Of a stretch of 64,000 nt of DNA, positions 1 through 10,994 are shown piece by piece. The position numbers and the translations under genes were made by a program. Source of the DNA: Primula veris (Eukaryota > Streptophyta > Magnoliopsida > Ericales > Primulaceae); contig OY821743.1 in NCBI GenBank assembly GCA_963682055.1, positions 18,015,566-18,079,565 on the forward strand, read 5' to 3'. Position 1 is the stretch's first letter. Each line of letters opens with the position of its first letter. Under the pieces are notes generated by a model. It saw only the letters and a program-made list of their open reading frames with translations. It was not told the DNA's origin and searched no databases.

Positions 1-107
1 GTCGTATGGAACGATGCTCTAGAATCTAGAATCCATGAGTCTAGATCACTTTTACTAGCAAGCAATAAACGATCACCACAATAATCATCACTAGTCACAT
101 TCGTCAG

Positions 108-910
108 TTGATTCTTATCACGATCCTTTCTCGGAAATTTGCACTCATTCTTGAAGTGCCTCATTTGATGACAGTTATGACATTCGATATTTTTCTTCCA
201 ATCGGGATTCCTCCCACTGTTACTTTGCCCTCGCCTACCTCTCGATTGCGACATACCTCTATCGTTGTTCCACATACGGTTACTATGACCCCTTGAACCC
301 ATATTCAAAGCAACCCCATCAGTGAATCCTTCTCCTAAATTTTGTCTCCTAACCTCCTCGGCGAGCACTTGATCTCAGTTACCATTGTAAGTCAACTTCT
401 CTTTACCAATCGAATTACTAACAGCTGCCTTCATAAATTCTCAATTGTTCGGTAGCGATGCTAACAAAATAAGCGTCTTAACCTCATCATGAAAAGTAAT
501 TTCTATGGTTTCCAATTAATTTACCATATCAACAAATAAATTCAAGTGTTTGCGACTGGTGTGTTTTCGTTCATTCTCAAATTAAACAATTTGTTCATGA
601 GATGAAGCTTATTATTTACCATAGGTTTTTCGTACAAATCAGATAATATTTTCATCATACATTTAGTCGTCGTTTCTTTCGCGACATTGTGTGCAACACT
701 TCTCGACAACGTGAGCCGAATCATGTCTAACACATGTCGATCCAATATGTTCCAATTTTCCTTCGTTGTACCAGCAGGAATCTCATCACATATGAGGGGT
801 TTGTGCATCTTCTTGTCGTACAGATAATACTCTATCTGTATCTTCCAAAACACAATGTCCTTCCCGTCGAACTTCTCGATCTCATGAACACTCCTATCTT
901 TCGACGCCAT
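108..910 (-). pseudogene. Copia gag polyprotein remnant
   Basis: An open frame of 122 codons starts at ATG 910 (MASKDRSVHEIEKFDGKD) and stops at TGA 542. It has the look of the Copia gag N-terminus (UBN2/DUF4219 type), with 'W' and 'YLYDKK' positions typical of that family. The homology continues past the stop in another frame (LNLFVDMVN), showing a frameshift at about 545. Further down, at about 183-141, a CCHC zinc knuckle (C-x2-C-x4-H-x4-C, reading CHNCHQMRHFKNEC) is still legible. Gag would package element RNA into virus-like particles. This copy is broken by at least one frameshift and several stops. Confidence 0.8.
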
Positions 911-938
911 TAAAATCGCTCGTTAACCTCAAACAAAG

Positions 939-950
939 GCTCTGATACCA
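939..950 (-). other. Copia primer-binding site (initiator tRNA-Met)
   Basis: The minus strand reads TGGTATCAGAGC, two bases inside the LTR. This is the classic plant Copia primer-binding site. Confidence 0.9.
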
Positions 951-952
951 CT

Positions 953-1379
953 TGTAGGGGAATTTGGGCAAGTTCTGAACCCCTAGCGAGATCAATAAAC
1001 GTATAAAGGACAAGAACTAATAACTCACGAGAATGAATAAAGTAAAAACAAGCACACCAACATTTGATTAATTATGGAGTTCACCTAACGATAACTATGT
1101 CTCCGGTGTCGCTGCAACGAGCACGATTTATATATATGTTAAAGAAGAGGGGATTACAAAACCCTTGTTTGATTCACTCTCAAAAGCTATGGAACTCTCT
1201 ATCTCGTATTTTAGGAGCTCTCTCTCTAAAACGTTCTATATATGGTGATATGTTTTATGAAAGATTAAAGGGGTTTATATAGTAAGCACTTTAAAAATAA
1301 ACCCTAATTCACACAAATAAAAAAAAACAATATAAAATATATTGAGCCTGCGTAGTGCAAAACAGTGTAAATCACTACA
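953..1379 (-). repeat. 5' LTR of the Copia element
   Basis: The inner end is set by the PBS: plus-strand TGTAGGGG at 953 is the reverse of an LTR ending CCCCTACA. The outer end is proposed at 1379 because CTACA at 1375-1379 mirrors TGTAG at 953-957, giving a 427-bp LTR. No target-site duplication can be tested because the other LTR is outside the window. Outer border moderately uncertain. Confidence 0.6.
1270..1282 (-). promoter_or_regulatory. TATA box of the Copia LTR
   Basis: The minus strand reads CTATATAAACCCC inside the LTR, about 320 bases upstream of the PBS side, where the U3/R promoter of an LTR would be expected. Confidence 0.5.
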
Positions 1380-1978
1380 TGTGCAGGCCAGACTTATACT
1401 ATTAAGCTTGGATTCACGTCACCAGAAACCAAGTCTTGTTTCGCTTCTTACGTTTTTTTTGTTTAAAAAAAGCATACGATTGGTTAATTACGAATGGACA
1501 TTTTTGTTGCTCTATTCAAAAAAGGCCCAAATAGGCAATACTAATTTCTTTACCTGTTAATTACACGACTATACAAGTCATACTTCAGTGTATATGGATG
1601 AAAAGCATTCATGACATATATTAAAAAAAAAAGTCATTTTTATATGTTTCTATGAGTACACATTTGATACACATATACAGCATATTACATATATAGGCAA
1701 TGGTTTTACCCAAATTTTTTTTGATGATTTTGACCATTTTAAACCTCAGTTTTAAATTAATATGTCCTTTATTTGATCTTGAGAAGGAAACACTTGGGTA
1801 AGAGGGTGAATTAAAGGATTTGTTTACTCTAAAATCTAAATAATCTCTGAATTGCTCTTAACCGATGAGTAATTAAATGTCATATGTTCAGTGGAGTCTT
1901 GGACTAAGTATTGTCGTAATGGAGTCGGCTCTAAACAAGGATTTTTATGTTTATTTTGCACAATTTCGTATAGAAAAA

Positions 1979-2037
<59 letters not shown>

Positions 2038-2517
2038 TACTATTACTTTATGTGAAGATCTCTTATGAAGCCTTGAAACAACTATTTGCCAAACAACCTT
2101 ACAAGTTCACATAAATTACAAAATAACACCCACAAAGTTTAGAGAACCTATTGATGAAAAAGAAAACTATCATCTAACTGACACGTTTCCTTTCTTCTAA
2201 CTCCTATTAACTGCTATCACCATGTTCTATTCAAAATATAACCTCACTCTCTCTCTCCAGATACTAAACCAACCACTCTATTTGTGTTTTTTCTTCTTCT
2301 CCAATTTTTTTATCAGCATTTTATCTTATTCTCCAGGTATATTATTTGGGTCTACATGTTTTTAATGTTTTACTAACACTTAATTGGTTCTGCAAGTAAT
2401 TTCACTCTCTCTATCACAGTTATTCTGATTTTTTTAGTATTATGTAAATTTTTTACTGTATTAATTGTGAGTTTTTTAAATGTTGATTTTATAAACGATT
2501 ATCGATAACTCATACGT
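1380..2517. other. AT-rich intergenic stretch
   Basis: No gene seen. It contains a long (TA)n microsatellite at 1982-2035 and CT-rich tracts near 2245-2330. Short open frames here have no recognisable content. Confidence 0.6.
1982..2035. repeat. (TA)n microsatellite
   Basis: About 27 uninterrupted TA units. Confidence 0.95.
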
Positions 2518-2549
2518 TACACCACGCATCGCATGGGCACGCCCGCTAG
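2518..2549 (+). mobile_element. Helitron-like 3' terminus
   Basis: The stretch ends GGGCACGCCCG followed by CTAG and then T. A short GC hairpin followed by CTRR with a T next to it is the 3' signature of plant Helitrons. A second (TA)n tract follows at once (2549-2576). The 5' end of the element was not found. Confidence 0.45.
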
Positions 2550-2821
2550 TATATATATATATATATATATATATATTGTGACTGGTGATCAGTTAAAAAA
2601 AAAACTAAACCGCTCATATTTTACAAAAGAAAATGTGTCAAAGGACTAACTTTTAACAATCTAAAGTGTGATAGAGTTAAAATATGTAATGCTATCGATT
2701 TTGATGTTTCACCAGACATTTATACCAAAAGAAAAAAACAACAACTGTGTCCTTTTAAAGAATGAGATTATTACGTTCCTGCTAGCAAAAAAACAGGCTG
2801 ATCAATTCATTCATTTCCCAA

Positions 2822-3914
2822 AAACGCCATAAATGATTAAATTCTTATGATAATTTTCAGACTAGTAAATGTAAAACAATGAAGAAATATACGAGTTTAC
2901 ATAAATTAATTCCCATAAATACTCAACGGCGTCATAATACAAAAACACAATGAAAAAGAATATAATGAAAAACATGGATATTAAAAGCATAGAGTCATGA
3001 AATTAGATGCACAGGGCCATGTCACCCATTAGATTGGGTGTTAATTGATGATTTTAAGGTATGGCACTACATTTTTAATTTAAGAGGTTTCTTAACATAC
3101 CTAAATTCGGTACAGAATTGTTTACATTATTATTTATTCAATATAAAATTATAAACTATATATCTATGTCATTTCTGAAACTGATGGATAAAAATTATAC
3201 TCACTAATGAGATAGATCATAGATGTGTATTAAAACTGATGGGATGTAACGTGACCTAATCGCTTAAATAGTTAGGGTGTGTTTGAAAGCTGTAAAACTT
3301 ATGGGAAAATAAAAATAATTTTTCGAGAAAATATTTTCCTTTGTATAAGAAAACCAATGAAAAAGAAAACAAAATAAATTGAGGAAAAATTTTGTATTTA
3401 TAATGAGAAAAACCATTTTACTTTCAAATTAGTAAAATGAAACCAAATGGGAAAATTAGGAGCAGCCCCCTTTCTCTCACCTTTTTTATTTTATTTTATC
3501 TTAATTTATCAACCTTCCAAACGCATAATCGGAAAATAATTTTAAAATAATTTTTATTGGTTTTCCTTTTTTTTTTCGTGAAATTTGTCGGGTTCCAAAC
3601 ACACCCTTAATAAAAATAAAAAAAAATTAAGAATATCAAGCATTTGATCTTAGGGATTGTTTATTGCTTCACGGATGGTGGCAAAAGAAGCCTCTGTCAA
3701 GGAAACCCCGAACAAAGAAAACTCTTTACTTAAATATTTAAAATTATCAGTAATGAAAATTTCAACAATCACAAACCAAATTGAAACGTGTGTTAACTTA
3801 TTGCACCAGATCAAAAACCCTCAAAACTGTTTAAGTAAACAACATTAGATATGTATGGGTTTCAGAATTATCCCAATATTTAACAAACAAACAAAAAAGA
3901 CATGCGTTTTCTTA
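2822..3914 (+). repeat. Segmental duplication, copy 1
   Basis: This stretch matches 17471-18662 in the same orientation over its whole length, apart from insertions, at roughly 85% identity by eye. Shared landmarks include CAGACTAGTAAATGTAAAAC, GATTGGGTGTTAATTG, TTGCACCAGAT and GAATTATCCCAATATTTAAC. Copy 1 carries a Tourist MITE (3275-3606) that copy 2 lacks. At 3914 the match stops where a second Tourist-like end begins. Confidence 0.85.
3275..3606. mobile_element. Tourist-like (PIF/Harbinger) MITE, 332 bp
   Basis: The termini are GGGTGTGTTTGAAAGC and, at the other end, GGTTCCAAACACACCC, which are inverted repeats. It is flanked by TTA at 3272-3274 and 3607-3609, the usual 3-bp target duplication of the group. 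Copy 2 of the surrounding duplication has the uninterrupted site with a single TTA at 18362-18364, so the insertion is confirmed by an empty site. Confidence 0.9.
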
Positions 3915-4120
3915 GTTTGTGTTTGAAACCCGAAAAACTTATGAAAAAATAAAAATGATTTTCTGTGAAAACATTTTTTTTGTTTTTAATTGCATAATAA
4001 AATCAATAGAAAATAAAACAAAAGAAAGTGAGTGAAAACTTTGTTTGTAAAATGACATAAACAATTGTACTTCCAAAAAGTGAAAGTAAAATAAAAACAA
4101 TGTATTTATTCTAATTTACT
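3915..4120. mobile_element. Tourist-like MITE fragment
   Basis: It begins GTTTGTGTTTGAAACC straight after a TTA (3912-3914). This resembles the terminus of the MITE at 3275, and the following bases (AAACTTATG, AAAATAAAAATGATTTT) follow that element. The right terminus has been lost. Confidence 0.6.
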
Positions 4121-4352
4121 AATTACTAGCTCATATAACATAATACAATTCAAATACATAAATAACTAAACAAATATGTTATTTTTCACATATCAATTCA
4201 TCTCCTAAACTATACTTCTATAACAATAAAATATCATATTACTTCTTATATATGATTATTAATTTACTATATTCACTCGTTCATTTTTTCATTTATTTTG
4301 AAAATTTTAAATTCATTTATCCGAAATCATATTTATATACGTATCGTATACG

Positions 4353-4376
4353 CAACACGTGCGCTACGATTACTAG
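4353..4376 (+). mobile_element. Helitron-like 3' terminus
   Basis: The sequence ends CACGTGCGCTACGATTACTAG followed by T. It is closely similar to the end at 13040 (CACGTGTGGCACGATTACTAG, then T), so both belong to one family of Helitron-like elements ending in CTAG. Confidence 0.5.
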
Positions 4377-5040
4377 TAGATATAGAAACAAATTGTTTTA
4401 TTAATAAAATTGATTAATTACAAATAGATCAACGTATTAATTATATAGTCCAGTTCCATAGTTTCATTTAGTTACATAATTGATACCCTGATATTATAAA
4501 GTGACAAATATATTTCTATATAATGAATAACTAATATGCTAATTTATCTGCAACTCCAATCTGGTCCATAAGCTCTTGAAACACAACAGATTAGTCCAAA
4601 ATACATATATATCGCGTTAATATAACCTCTCAAGTTGGAGATTGTAAATAAAACACTCCCAACTTGAATACTAAACTAGAAAAAACAACGTCTCTAGTGG
4701 TTTTGTAAATAAATTAACAAAATTATTGACACAATATACATGTAAAAGATGAAACAATTTTTTTCCTTATAATTTTTGTAAATAAATTAACAAAATTATT
4801 GACACAATATGCATGTAAAAGATGAAACAATTTTTTTCCTTAGAAAAATAGAAATCACCTTCTTGTAACTTGTAGAAAGACTTGTGTGGTATACAAGTTA
4901 TGCCGTCCTTTCTCGATTCCTCTCTCTCTTTAACCTTCCCATCTTGATCTTTCTGTTTCGTATTTATGGTTGCAAGCAACTCTTTCTACAAGTTGTGCCA
5001 ATAGTATTAATACATCAAATAAATGTCAACCACAGTCTTA
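4377..5040. other. Intergenic stretch with a ~75-bp tandem duplication
   Basis: No gene seen. From about 4700 to 4846 a block starting TTTTGTAAATAAATTAAC is present twice head to tail, about 75 bases apart and nearly identical. Confidence 0.7.
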
Positions 5041-5546
5041 TTGCCGTAAATGAAACGAAAACAACCGAACACTACTCTGTTTATATTCATGTTTATGAAC
5101 TAAAACACTTGTTCATGTTCATTTAAATACGAACGAAAATTTGACGAACATAATCGAACGTTTGACGAGCCGAATACGAGTTGTTCGTGAATATCTAATT
5201 TCATTCAAAACATTCAATAATTATATTAACAATTTTGAAATAATACAAACATATCATTAATATTATTATACCATAAATAAGTTTATTAATTTGTAGTGAT
5301 ACCAGTTTTGTTACATCATTAATAGTTTTAGTTTTATTTTATTTTATCAAATTTTATATATATTTACACGAACACGAGTTTAGACGAACTGAACAGAGTA
5401 TTGTTCATGTTCGGTTTATTTAATAGACGAACACTATATTCTTGTTCATTATCATGTTCAATTATAAATGATCAACGAACATGAACCAAACATTAAACGA
5501 GCCGAATACGAACGATTTCACGAACATCTCATCTCATTTACGGCCA
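5041..5546. mobile_element. Non-autonomous hAT-like element
   Basis: Its ends are inverted: TTGCCGTAAATGA on the left and TCATTTACGGCCA on the right, with GCCGTAAATGA matching perfectly over 11 bp. The interior is full of diverged GAACATGAACGAAC-type subrepeats and the phrase GAGCCGAATACGA occurs twice. No clear target duplication was seen. It abuts the 3' end of the neprosin gene. Confidence 0.55.
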
Positions 5547-6143
5547 TAAACAAGCTACATAGAAAGTCTAAATTTCAAACAACCCTGGACCCCCATACAA
5601 TATCAAATGCTCAAAATCAATGTTCACATTTCCTTCATCCATGGCTTCATAAAACTTTTGGTCAAAGGAACAATCAAGTTTTCCTGTATCAACTGTATGT
5701 CCACTTTCATCTACTAGGTTCACTTTTTAAAAAAATGCATCTTTACTGGTGTCTTCTTCATATAATAAATGACCGGCGCCCATACGAGGTTTCGTCATGC
5801 TATCTGGACTAAATACTTCTCCACCCCATTCGGCATAATCTGCTAGGCCTTTATTTGAAAATATGGTTTTCGGCCAATATCCAACTAAGTTGTTATCCGC
5901 TCCTGTTGAACCATGGGGTTCAATAATTGATTTTGATTATAACGTTGATTATATTTTTAATGATTTTACGATTTCTCTATTTCGATGATATAATGCTTGT
6001 CTTTTCCAAAAGTAGAATTTGTAAATTCCAGAACACCAGAAAGATAGAGCATAGAAAAACGAAGCCACAGGTTCAAGCGGAACCAGAATCGGAGCTAAAA
6101 CGAAGGAGTTATGAGCATTCGAAGAAAAGCGAGAAAACAGAGA

Positions 6144-6289
6144 ACGACCGATCGTCTGTACAAAAACGACCGATCGTTTTTGTACCAAATTCTTCCAGTG
6201 AGGACGTCGAAAAAACGACCGATCGTTTCTCAGAAAACGACCGATCGTTTTCTGAAAACGACCGATCGACTGTAGAAAACGACCGATCG
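6144..6289 (+). repeat. Six copies of ACGACCGATCG in LTR U3
   Basis: The 11-mer ACGACCGATCG occurs at 6144, 6166, 6215, 6237, 6258 and 6279. Spacings are 22, 49, 22, 21 and 21 bases, so most copies sit two helical turns apart on the same face. The core CGATCG is palindromic. The array ends about 118 bases upstream of the LTR TATA box, where enhancer boxes of plant Copia elements usually lie. Confidence 0.85.
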
Positions 6290-6406
6290 TTTTCTGCAGA
6301 TTTCGAAAACAGCTTTTCAGCTTATTCTGAAAAGTTGCTTAAAACCTGTGGATAAAAGCTTCAACCACTGCCAACGGTCATATACAGAAAAACAGACTTT
6401 GGTGAT

Positions 6407-6414
6407 TATATAAA
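6407..6414 (+). promoter_or_regulatory. TATA box of the Copia LTR
   Basis: TATATAAA within GATTATATAAACC, between the U3 box array and the CT-rich leader-like part of the LTR. Confidence 0.55.
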
Positions 6415-8378
6415 CCAATCCAATTCACTTTCCAAAATCACCAATTAACATCCATTCATATCCATAACCAATCCTTCAACCTCTCTCATATACAAAAACT
6501 CAAAATCACCATTTTGGTGAAATACTTCGAAAAGAGATAAATTGAAAATAAATCGATACAAGCTCCAACAAAGATCAAACAACATCAAAATCACAAATTA
6601 GCTTATTTTAGAAGCAATCAAATTGTGAGAGTGTTGCAATTTCAACAATTTTGTAAAGAGCGTTTTATAAGCTCATTTGTGAGTGAGTGTTTGGATAGAA
6701 GCTTTTAAGCCAAAGTGTTGGTTAAAAGTTTTAGGTTAAACACTTGGGTACTCATAAATTGAGGGGGAGTCGTTGACTCATTAGACGTGTTCGCTTGCAC
6801 TTGTATCAAGAGTAGGAACCTCGGGTAGAGGGTGAGCCAATCGGTCGATTGAGCTTGATAGGATTTGTAAAATCGGGAAAATTATTTTTAGTGAAATACT
6901 CGGTAGTACCGATGAGATGACGTAGGCCGTTTGTCGAACCTCTATAAATCTCATTGAAACAATGGGATTCACCAGCCTGTGTTCATGAATTAAGGATTAG
7001 TTGTCAAATTTAATCGACATATTAAGTAAAAGAGATCAAAAGACTTACATCGGTATGGATGTAAAACCCTGTCAATTTATCTCCGTATAAAGTTGGATCA
7101 ACCTTCACATCCAAATAAATAAATTAGCGGTAAGAAAATTGTATCTACAATATTGCTTTCAAATGATAATAGTTTCAAAGGTTTGTGCGACTTTACTCTC
7201 CAACCAGCTTCGATACTATCGGGGCCGTGTTGGAGCTTCAACCTTGCAGCACTGTACTGTTGACTCATGACAGTTGGATTATAGATGGCCACTACAGCAC
7301 TGACTCCTTTGAATTTCTTCGATCCACCTTTGGTCCGGCATACTGCATACTAAAGAAAATACGAGCAATATATCATGAGGGGGAGTCCATTTTATTAGCA
7401 TATCATAATTTAGTAATAGGATACCGCATAAATTACATTATGCTTGTCGAGTGCTTTTACAAACTTTACCCGTGGTTGACTTAAAAATGAAACAAAATGA
7501 AGGCTCACGGTTTTGAAAAATAAAAACATGTACGTCCATAATCAGTATTTAATGTTTACGGGTTTTTTTTCTCACTTAGAAAATTTCCTCCCTAAAAAAC
7601 AGGATTGGAAGCCAAGATGCTGAGAATTTGTATTATATATGGAACCAAAATATCTTTCCAAGGGTCCTCCCCTTGGTCACAAATATTTTATATCGTTTTT
7701 TTTTTTGTGATGGAAATATTGAGCATACATCAGTGACACCATTAGATTTATCATTTGGAAGAGCCCCTCTTTTGTGATGGAATTGTTGGCGTATAAGATC
7801 TTTCTTGGTGACCCTTCGAATAGGAATTGTTCCACCAGGACACTCATCGCTTTTCAATCCTACATTAACCTCCACAATCACTTGATCCCTTAGTCTCTTG
7901 TGTAAAGCAGTTCTATTTTCCTGAAAATTTTGTTCGAAAACAAATCAAAAAATTATATTAAGTATTTGTAAATTAGATGGGAGTAATTATGTAATGAACA
8001 TAACCTGAAAATATCTTGTGATATTTTTCAATAAGGGCTGACCAACTGCAGTCTGCTGCTTGTTAGAAACAGTCATATAAATCACCATACTGAGTCTGCA
8101 AATGAAATTGAACTTAGTACTGTGCAAAATATATACTCTAACTAGTTAGATTGAAATTTAAAGCAATTACGGTCATAACCCATATGGGTGATTATACGAA
8201 TTATAGTTACAAATCTTACACGTATTGTCTTGATTGCAGGTTTATTATGATGGTTTAGTTGTTTCTCCAACTCGTACTCTTCTTCTGTAGAAAATCTTTG
8301 GATCCTTCCTTGAACTCCGTTATAAACCACTAGCAGTTGACATAAAAGCAGAAGCGTTGCAAAACGAGGCGATTCCAT

Positions 8379-10994
8379 GATCTGCTCTGCAAAGTAATAT
8401 TACACTCGACTTTATTAGCCAAAGATAGTAAAAACAAAATGCATACAACAATTTTTTTAACCCTCTCTTCACTATTTTACAAGGATAGATCGATCCTTCC
8501 TTGTTTTTGAAAAGTTTTGCGAATATACTTACCTACACAATTGCGAATTTCAATATGATTTTTGAGAGACAATGTGTTAATTTATATATAACTATAGGCT
8601 AATGCTTAAACAGGATTTTTTTAATAAATTTCGAATTTAGTATTTTTCGCCAGAAGGAAATAAAAGTGACCCTTTATTATAAGTATGAGAGATGATACAT
8701 GCACTTACAAAATACACGGAAAAGATATACTGTATGTGAAAGAATTTTGGCAGTTTGCAAACAGGGTTTTCTAAGTTTGTAATTAATTAGCTATATCTTT
8801 CTTTGATCCACCATTCAATTTCTGTAAATTTCTACTGATCTTGTTGATTTTATTTATTAAGTGACAGTTAATGTAACTAACTACTGTATTGCTTTCAATA
8901 GCAAAAGTACGTTGGTTTTCATAATTGTATCTTAATTATAAGTACACCAAAGCAATTGTATTATTCAGCAATTATAAACAAATATATGTATCAATACACA
9001 ACATTTTAAAATCTAATAGGAAACAAAATGTACACTAATAGAAACTTGAAAATAAATTAAAGGGGAGCTGGTGAGATAAGACTTGAGAAAACCAACCTAG
9101 AAAGTTATAATATATGTTTCCTTGAAGCACTAATTAAGAATTACAATGACATACTTTTCCGTTTTCTTTTAAAGTAAGCGTGGTATTGTAACCGACGCAA
9201 AGGCTCCTAACAATTAGGAGTGAGCAGAAATTGATTCGGTTCGGTTTTCAACGCAAACCAAATCAGTTAAAATACACATGTTCCGTTCGACTCGGTTTAG
9301 AGCAAATTTATACTCGAAACTAAACCAAACCACTAAATAATAATCGATATGGTTCTGCTCGACTTAATTGGTTTTAATTCTGACTAATAATAAAATCAAA
9401 ATTTGTTTAAAAATACTTATGAAGACCTTCGAGAGAAGTAAAAGTGAAGAATCCAGCGAAAGACAGAAAATCATAAAACAATCCGAACTACATATATAGA
9501 TGAGTACGCATATGCGTACTATTAAAGTGTACGTCCAATTTTTACTGATCGTTAGTACACGAGGCCGGGGCCATAGGTACATGTGCCTGCATCACGTTCG
9601 GAATGCATAATATGAAATGCATTTGAAGTACGTAGTTGACAAATTTATTCAATTCCAACAGCGTACAGCTCCCCGGTAATAATAAAAGACTACTAAATAT
9701 TTAAACACATCTTAATTAATCCATTTTCCAACATCCTATATGGAAAAGTAAACATAACTAACAAAAACAAATTGATTTGAGCGTATGTTATGTGTCACTT
9801 AGATTTAATATTTGAAATAAACTACCAAAAATTCAATTACACATAAGAAGTTATACATAAGAGATCACCTACAAGCATCATACGGTTTGTGACGGTTTTT
9901 AACTCTCACAAAACCAACATTATTTTGTAGTATAAGGATTGGGAGGGGGGAATCGAAATTCGAAAGCCGATACGGATCCGACCCGAATCCAAAAAATATA
10001 TATCCGTTGAATCCGACCCAAATTCTATTTATATGGTTTTTGATTGGTTATGGATTTCCAAATTAAAATTCTAAATCCAATCCGAATTTCGATACGAAAA
10101 TCAAAATCCAAAGAAAATCCATAAATAACCCGAGAATATAGCATATTTTGTTAAATTAGATGTTATATAAATTTACATTCTTATGGAGATTATTTCTTCA
10201 AGTGAATAAATAAATGTAATTTTTGCACGTCATCGACTCATCGCTACCGTAGATTACTCCCTCTGTACCATTTTATATGTCATATACGAAACCACGCATA
10301 ACTTTAACTAACTTTGAACATATAACTAAATTGCCGAAATAATTTTAAAAAAAATTCTACCATTTAGTTTAACATTTAAACTATGTAAAAAAAATTAAAA
10401 TTTTTAGTTTGGGCAATTTAGTCACATGCTCAAACCTGGTCAAAGTTGGGTGTGATTCCGGATAAGATCTAGTATCTACAATTGTAATTTAACAAATTTT
10501 TATGTCAACATTTTGTAAATCAAAGTTCTATATTGTTGTTAATGTTATTTGATAATTTCTTATGTTATTCATTAATTTCTAACAACTTGTTATTTATCAT
10601 CTTTTATTATCTAATTATACAAATCCATATATGAAACCGTTGACACATATATGTAAGCATTTTAAATAACTTTTGCATATAATATCTAATTAAAGAAAAA
10701 GGGTGAAATCTTATCGGATCCGAAAAAAACCTAAAATGGTAAGAGTGTTTTTTGAAAAAACAATCTGATAAAAAAAAATTAAAAACAGAAAATAAACCCA
10801 TCCAAAAATATATGATAGATTAGATCGGATCGGAATTTTTTACCAACCCTATATGGGATTCTTGGAGTCATGTAGCTATTTACCACTCCTATATTATACT
10901 ATATGCATAAAGTAACAGCAATATTGTTCAAAGAAATAAATCATTCTTTTTACAACAGACGTAGAAATAAATAATATCAAAGTACAATAATACA
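8379..10994. other. Intergenic region with decayed repeats
   Basis: No gene seen. It holds fragments of common plant repeats: a GGTTCGGTTTTC-rich hAT-like piece near 9217-9370; an ATCCGACCC-rich piece from 9940 to 10130; a Stowaway-like start (ACTCCCTCTGTACCATTTTA) at about 10257 with no matching right end; and CGGATC-rich matter at 10710-10850. All are too decayed to delimit. Confidence 0.5.

Larger units (their letters stand above)
1..1379 (-). mobile_element. Ty1/Copia retrotransposon, 5' part, decayed, cut by window edge
   Basis: Read on the minus strand the order is LTR (1379 to 953), a two-base spacer, a primer-binding site TGGTATCAGAGC (950 to 939), then a Copia-type gag reading frame from 910. 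The pol genes and the 3' LTR would lie beyond base 1 of the window. The PBS is the standard complement of the 3' end of initiator tRNA-Met used by plant Copia elements. Gag carries frameshifts and stops, so this copy cannot code for an intact protein. The orientation and superfamily are secure; the outer LTR border is less so. Confidence 0.85.
5904..6947 (+). mobile_element. Copia LTR remnant inserted in the neprosin gene
   Basis: It starts TGTTGAACC next to neprosin codons. Its right part (GATGACGTAGGCC, TCGAACCTCTATAAATCTC) is the typical R/U5-side signature of plant Copia LTRs. A TATA box lies at 6407-6414 and a six-copy box array upstream of it. The right edge merges into neprosin exon 6 without a terminal CA, and no 5-bp duplication is seen. 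So the rest of the element, together with part of the host exon, appears to have been deleted. The right border is approximate. The long open frame at 5927-6355 is only a reading through U3. Confidence 0.65.
5568..8378 (-). pseudogene. Neprosin-domain (DUF239/DUF4409) gene, disrupted
   Basis: Legible parts on the minus strand: exon 1 8378-8220 (signal peptide MESPRFATLLLLCQLLVVYN, then ELEKQLNHHNKPAIKTIR, the neprosin activation-peptide motif); exon 2 8095-8005 (TQYGDLYDC, then QPLLKN after a frameshift and stop); exon 3 from 7920 to about 7750 (ECPGGTIPIRRVTKKDL); exon 4 7342-7197 (VVAIYNPTV, SIEAGWR); exon 5 7102-7049 (VDPTLYGDKLTGFYIHTD); exon 6 from 6976 (AGESHCFNEI); last part 5903-5568 (DNNLVGYWP, AEWGGEVFS, YGGPGLFEI, stop). 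The family consists of secreted peptidase-like proteins. Between CFNEI and DNNLVGYWP a Copia LTR replaces about 50-55 codons that other members have. The exon 2 frameshift and this insertion both argue for a dead gene. The exon 3 end is uncertain. Confidence 0.85.

Noticed and set aside
5927..6355. 142-codon plus-strand frame with ENDRSFS-type repeats
   Set aside because: It lies in the U3 part of a Copia LTR; the peptide repeats come from the ACGACCGATCG box array.
6781..6972. Continuation of neprosin exon 6 as coding sequence after CFNEI
   Set aside because: The frame stays open for a while, but its sequence on the plus strand is the Copia LTR signature and no neprosin motif follows.
9936..10850. 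A single large hAT element spanning this repeat-rich stretch
   Set aside because: AAGGATTGGGAG and CCAACCCTATAT look weakly inverted but the flanks do not match and the interior mixes several repeat types.
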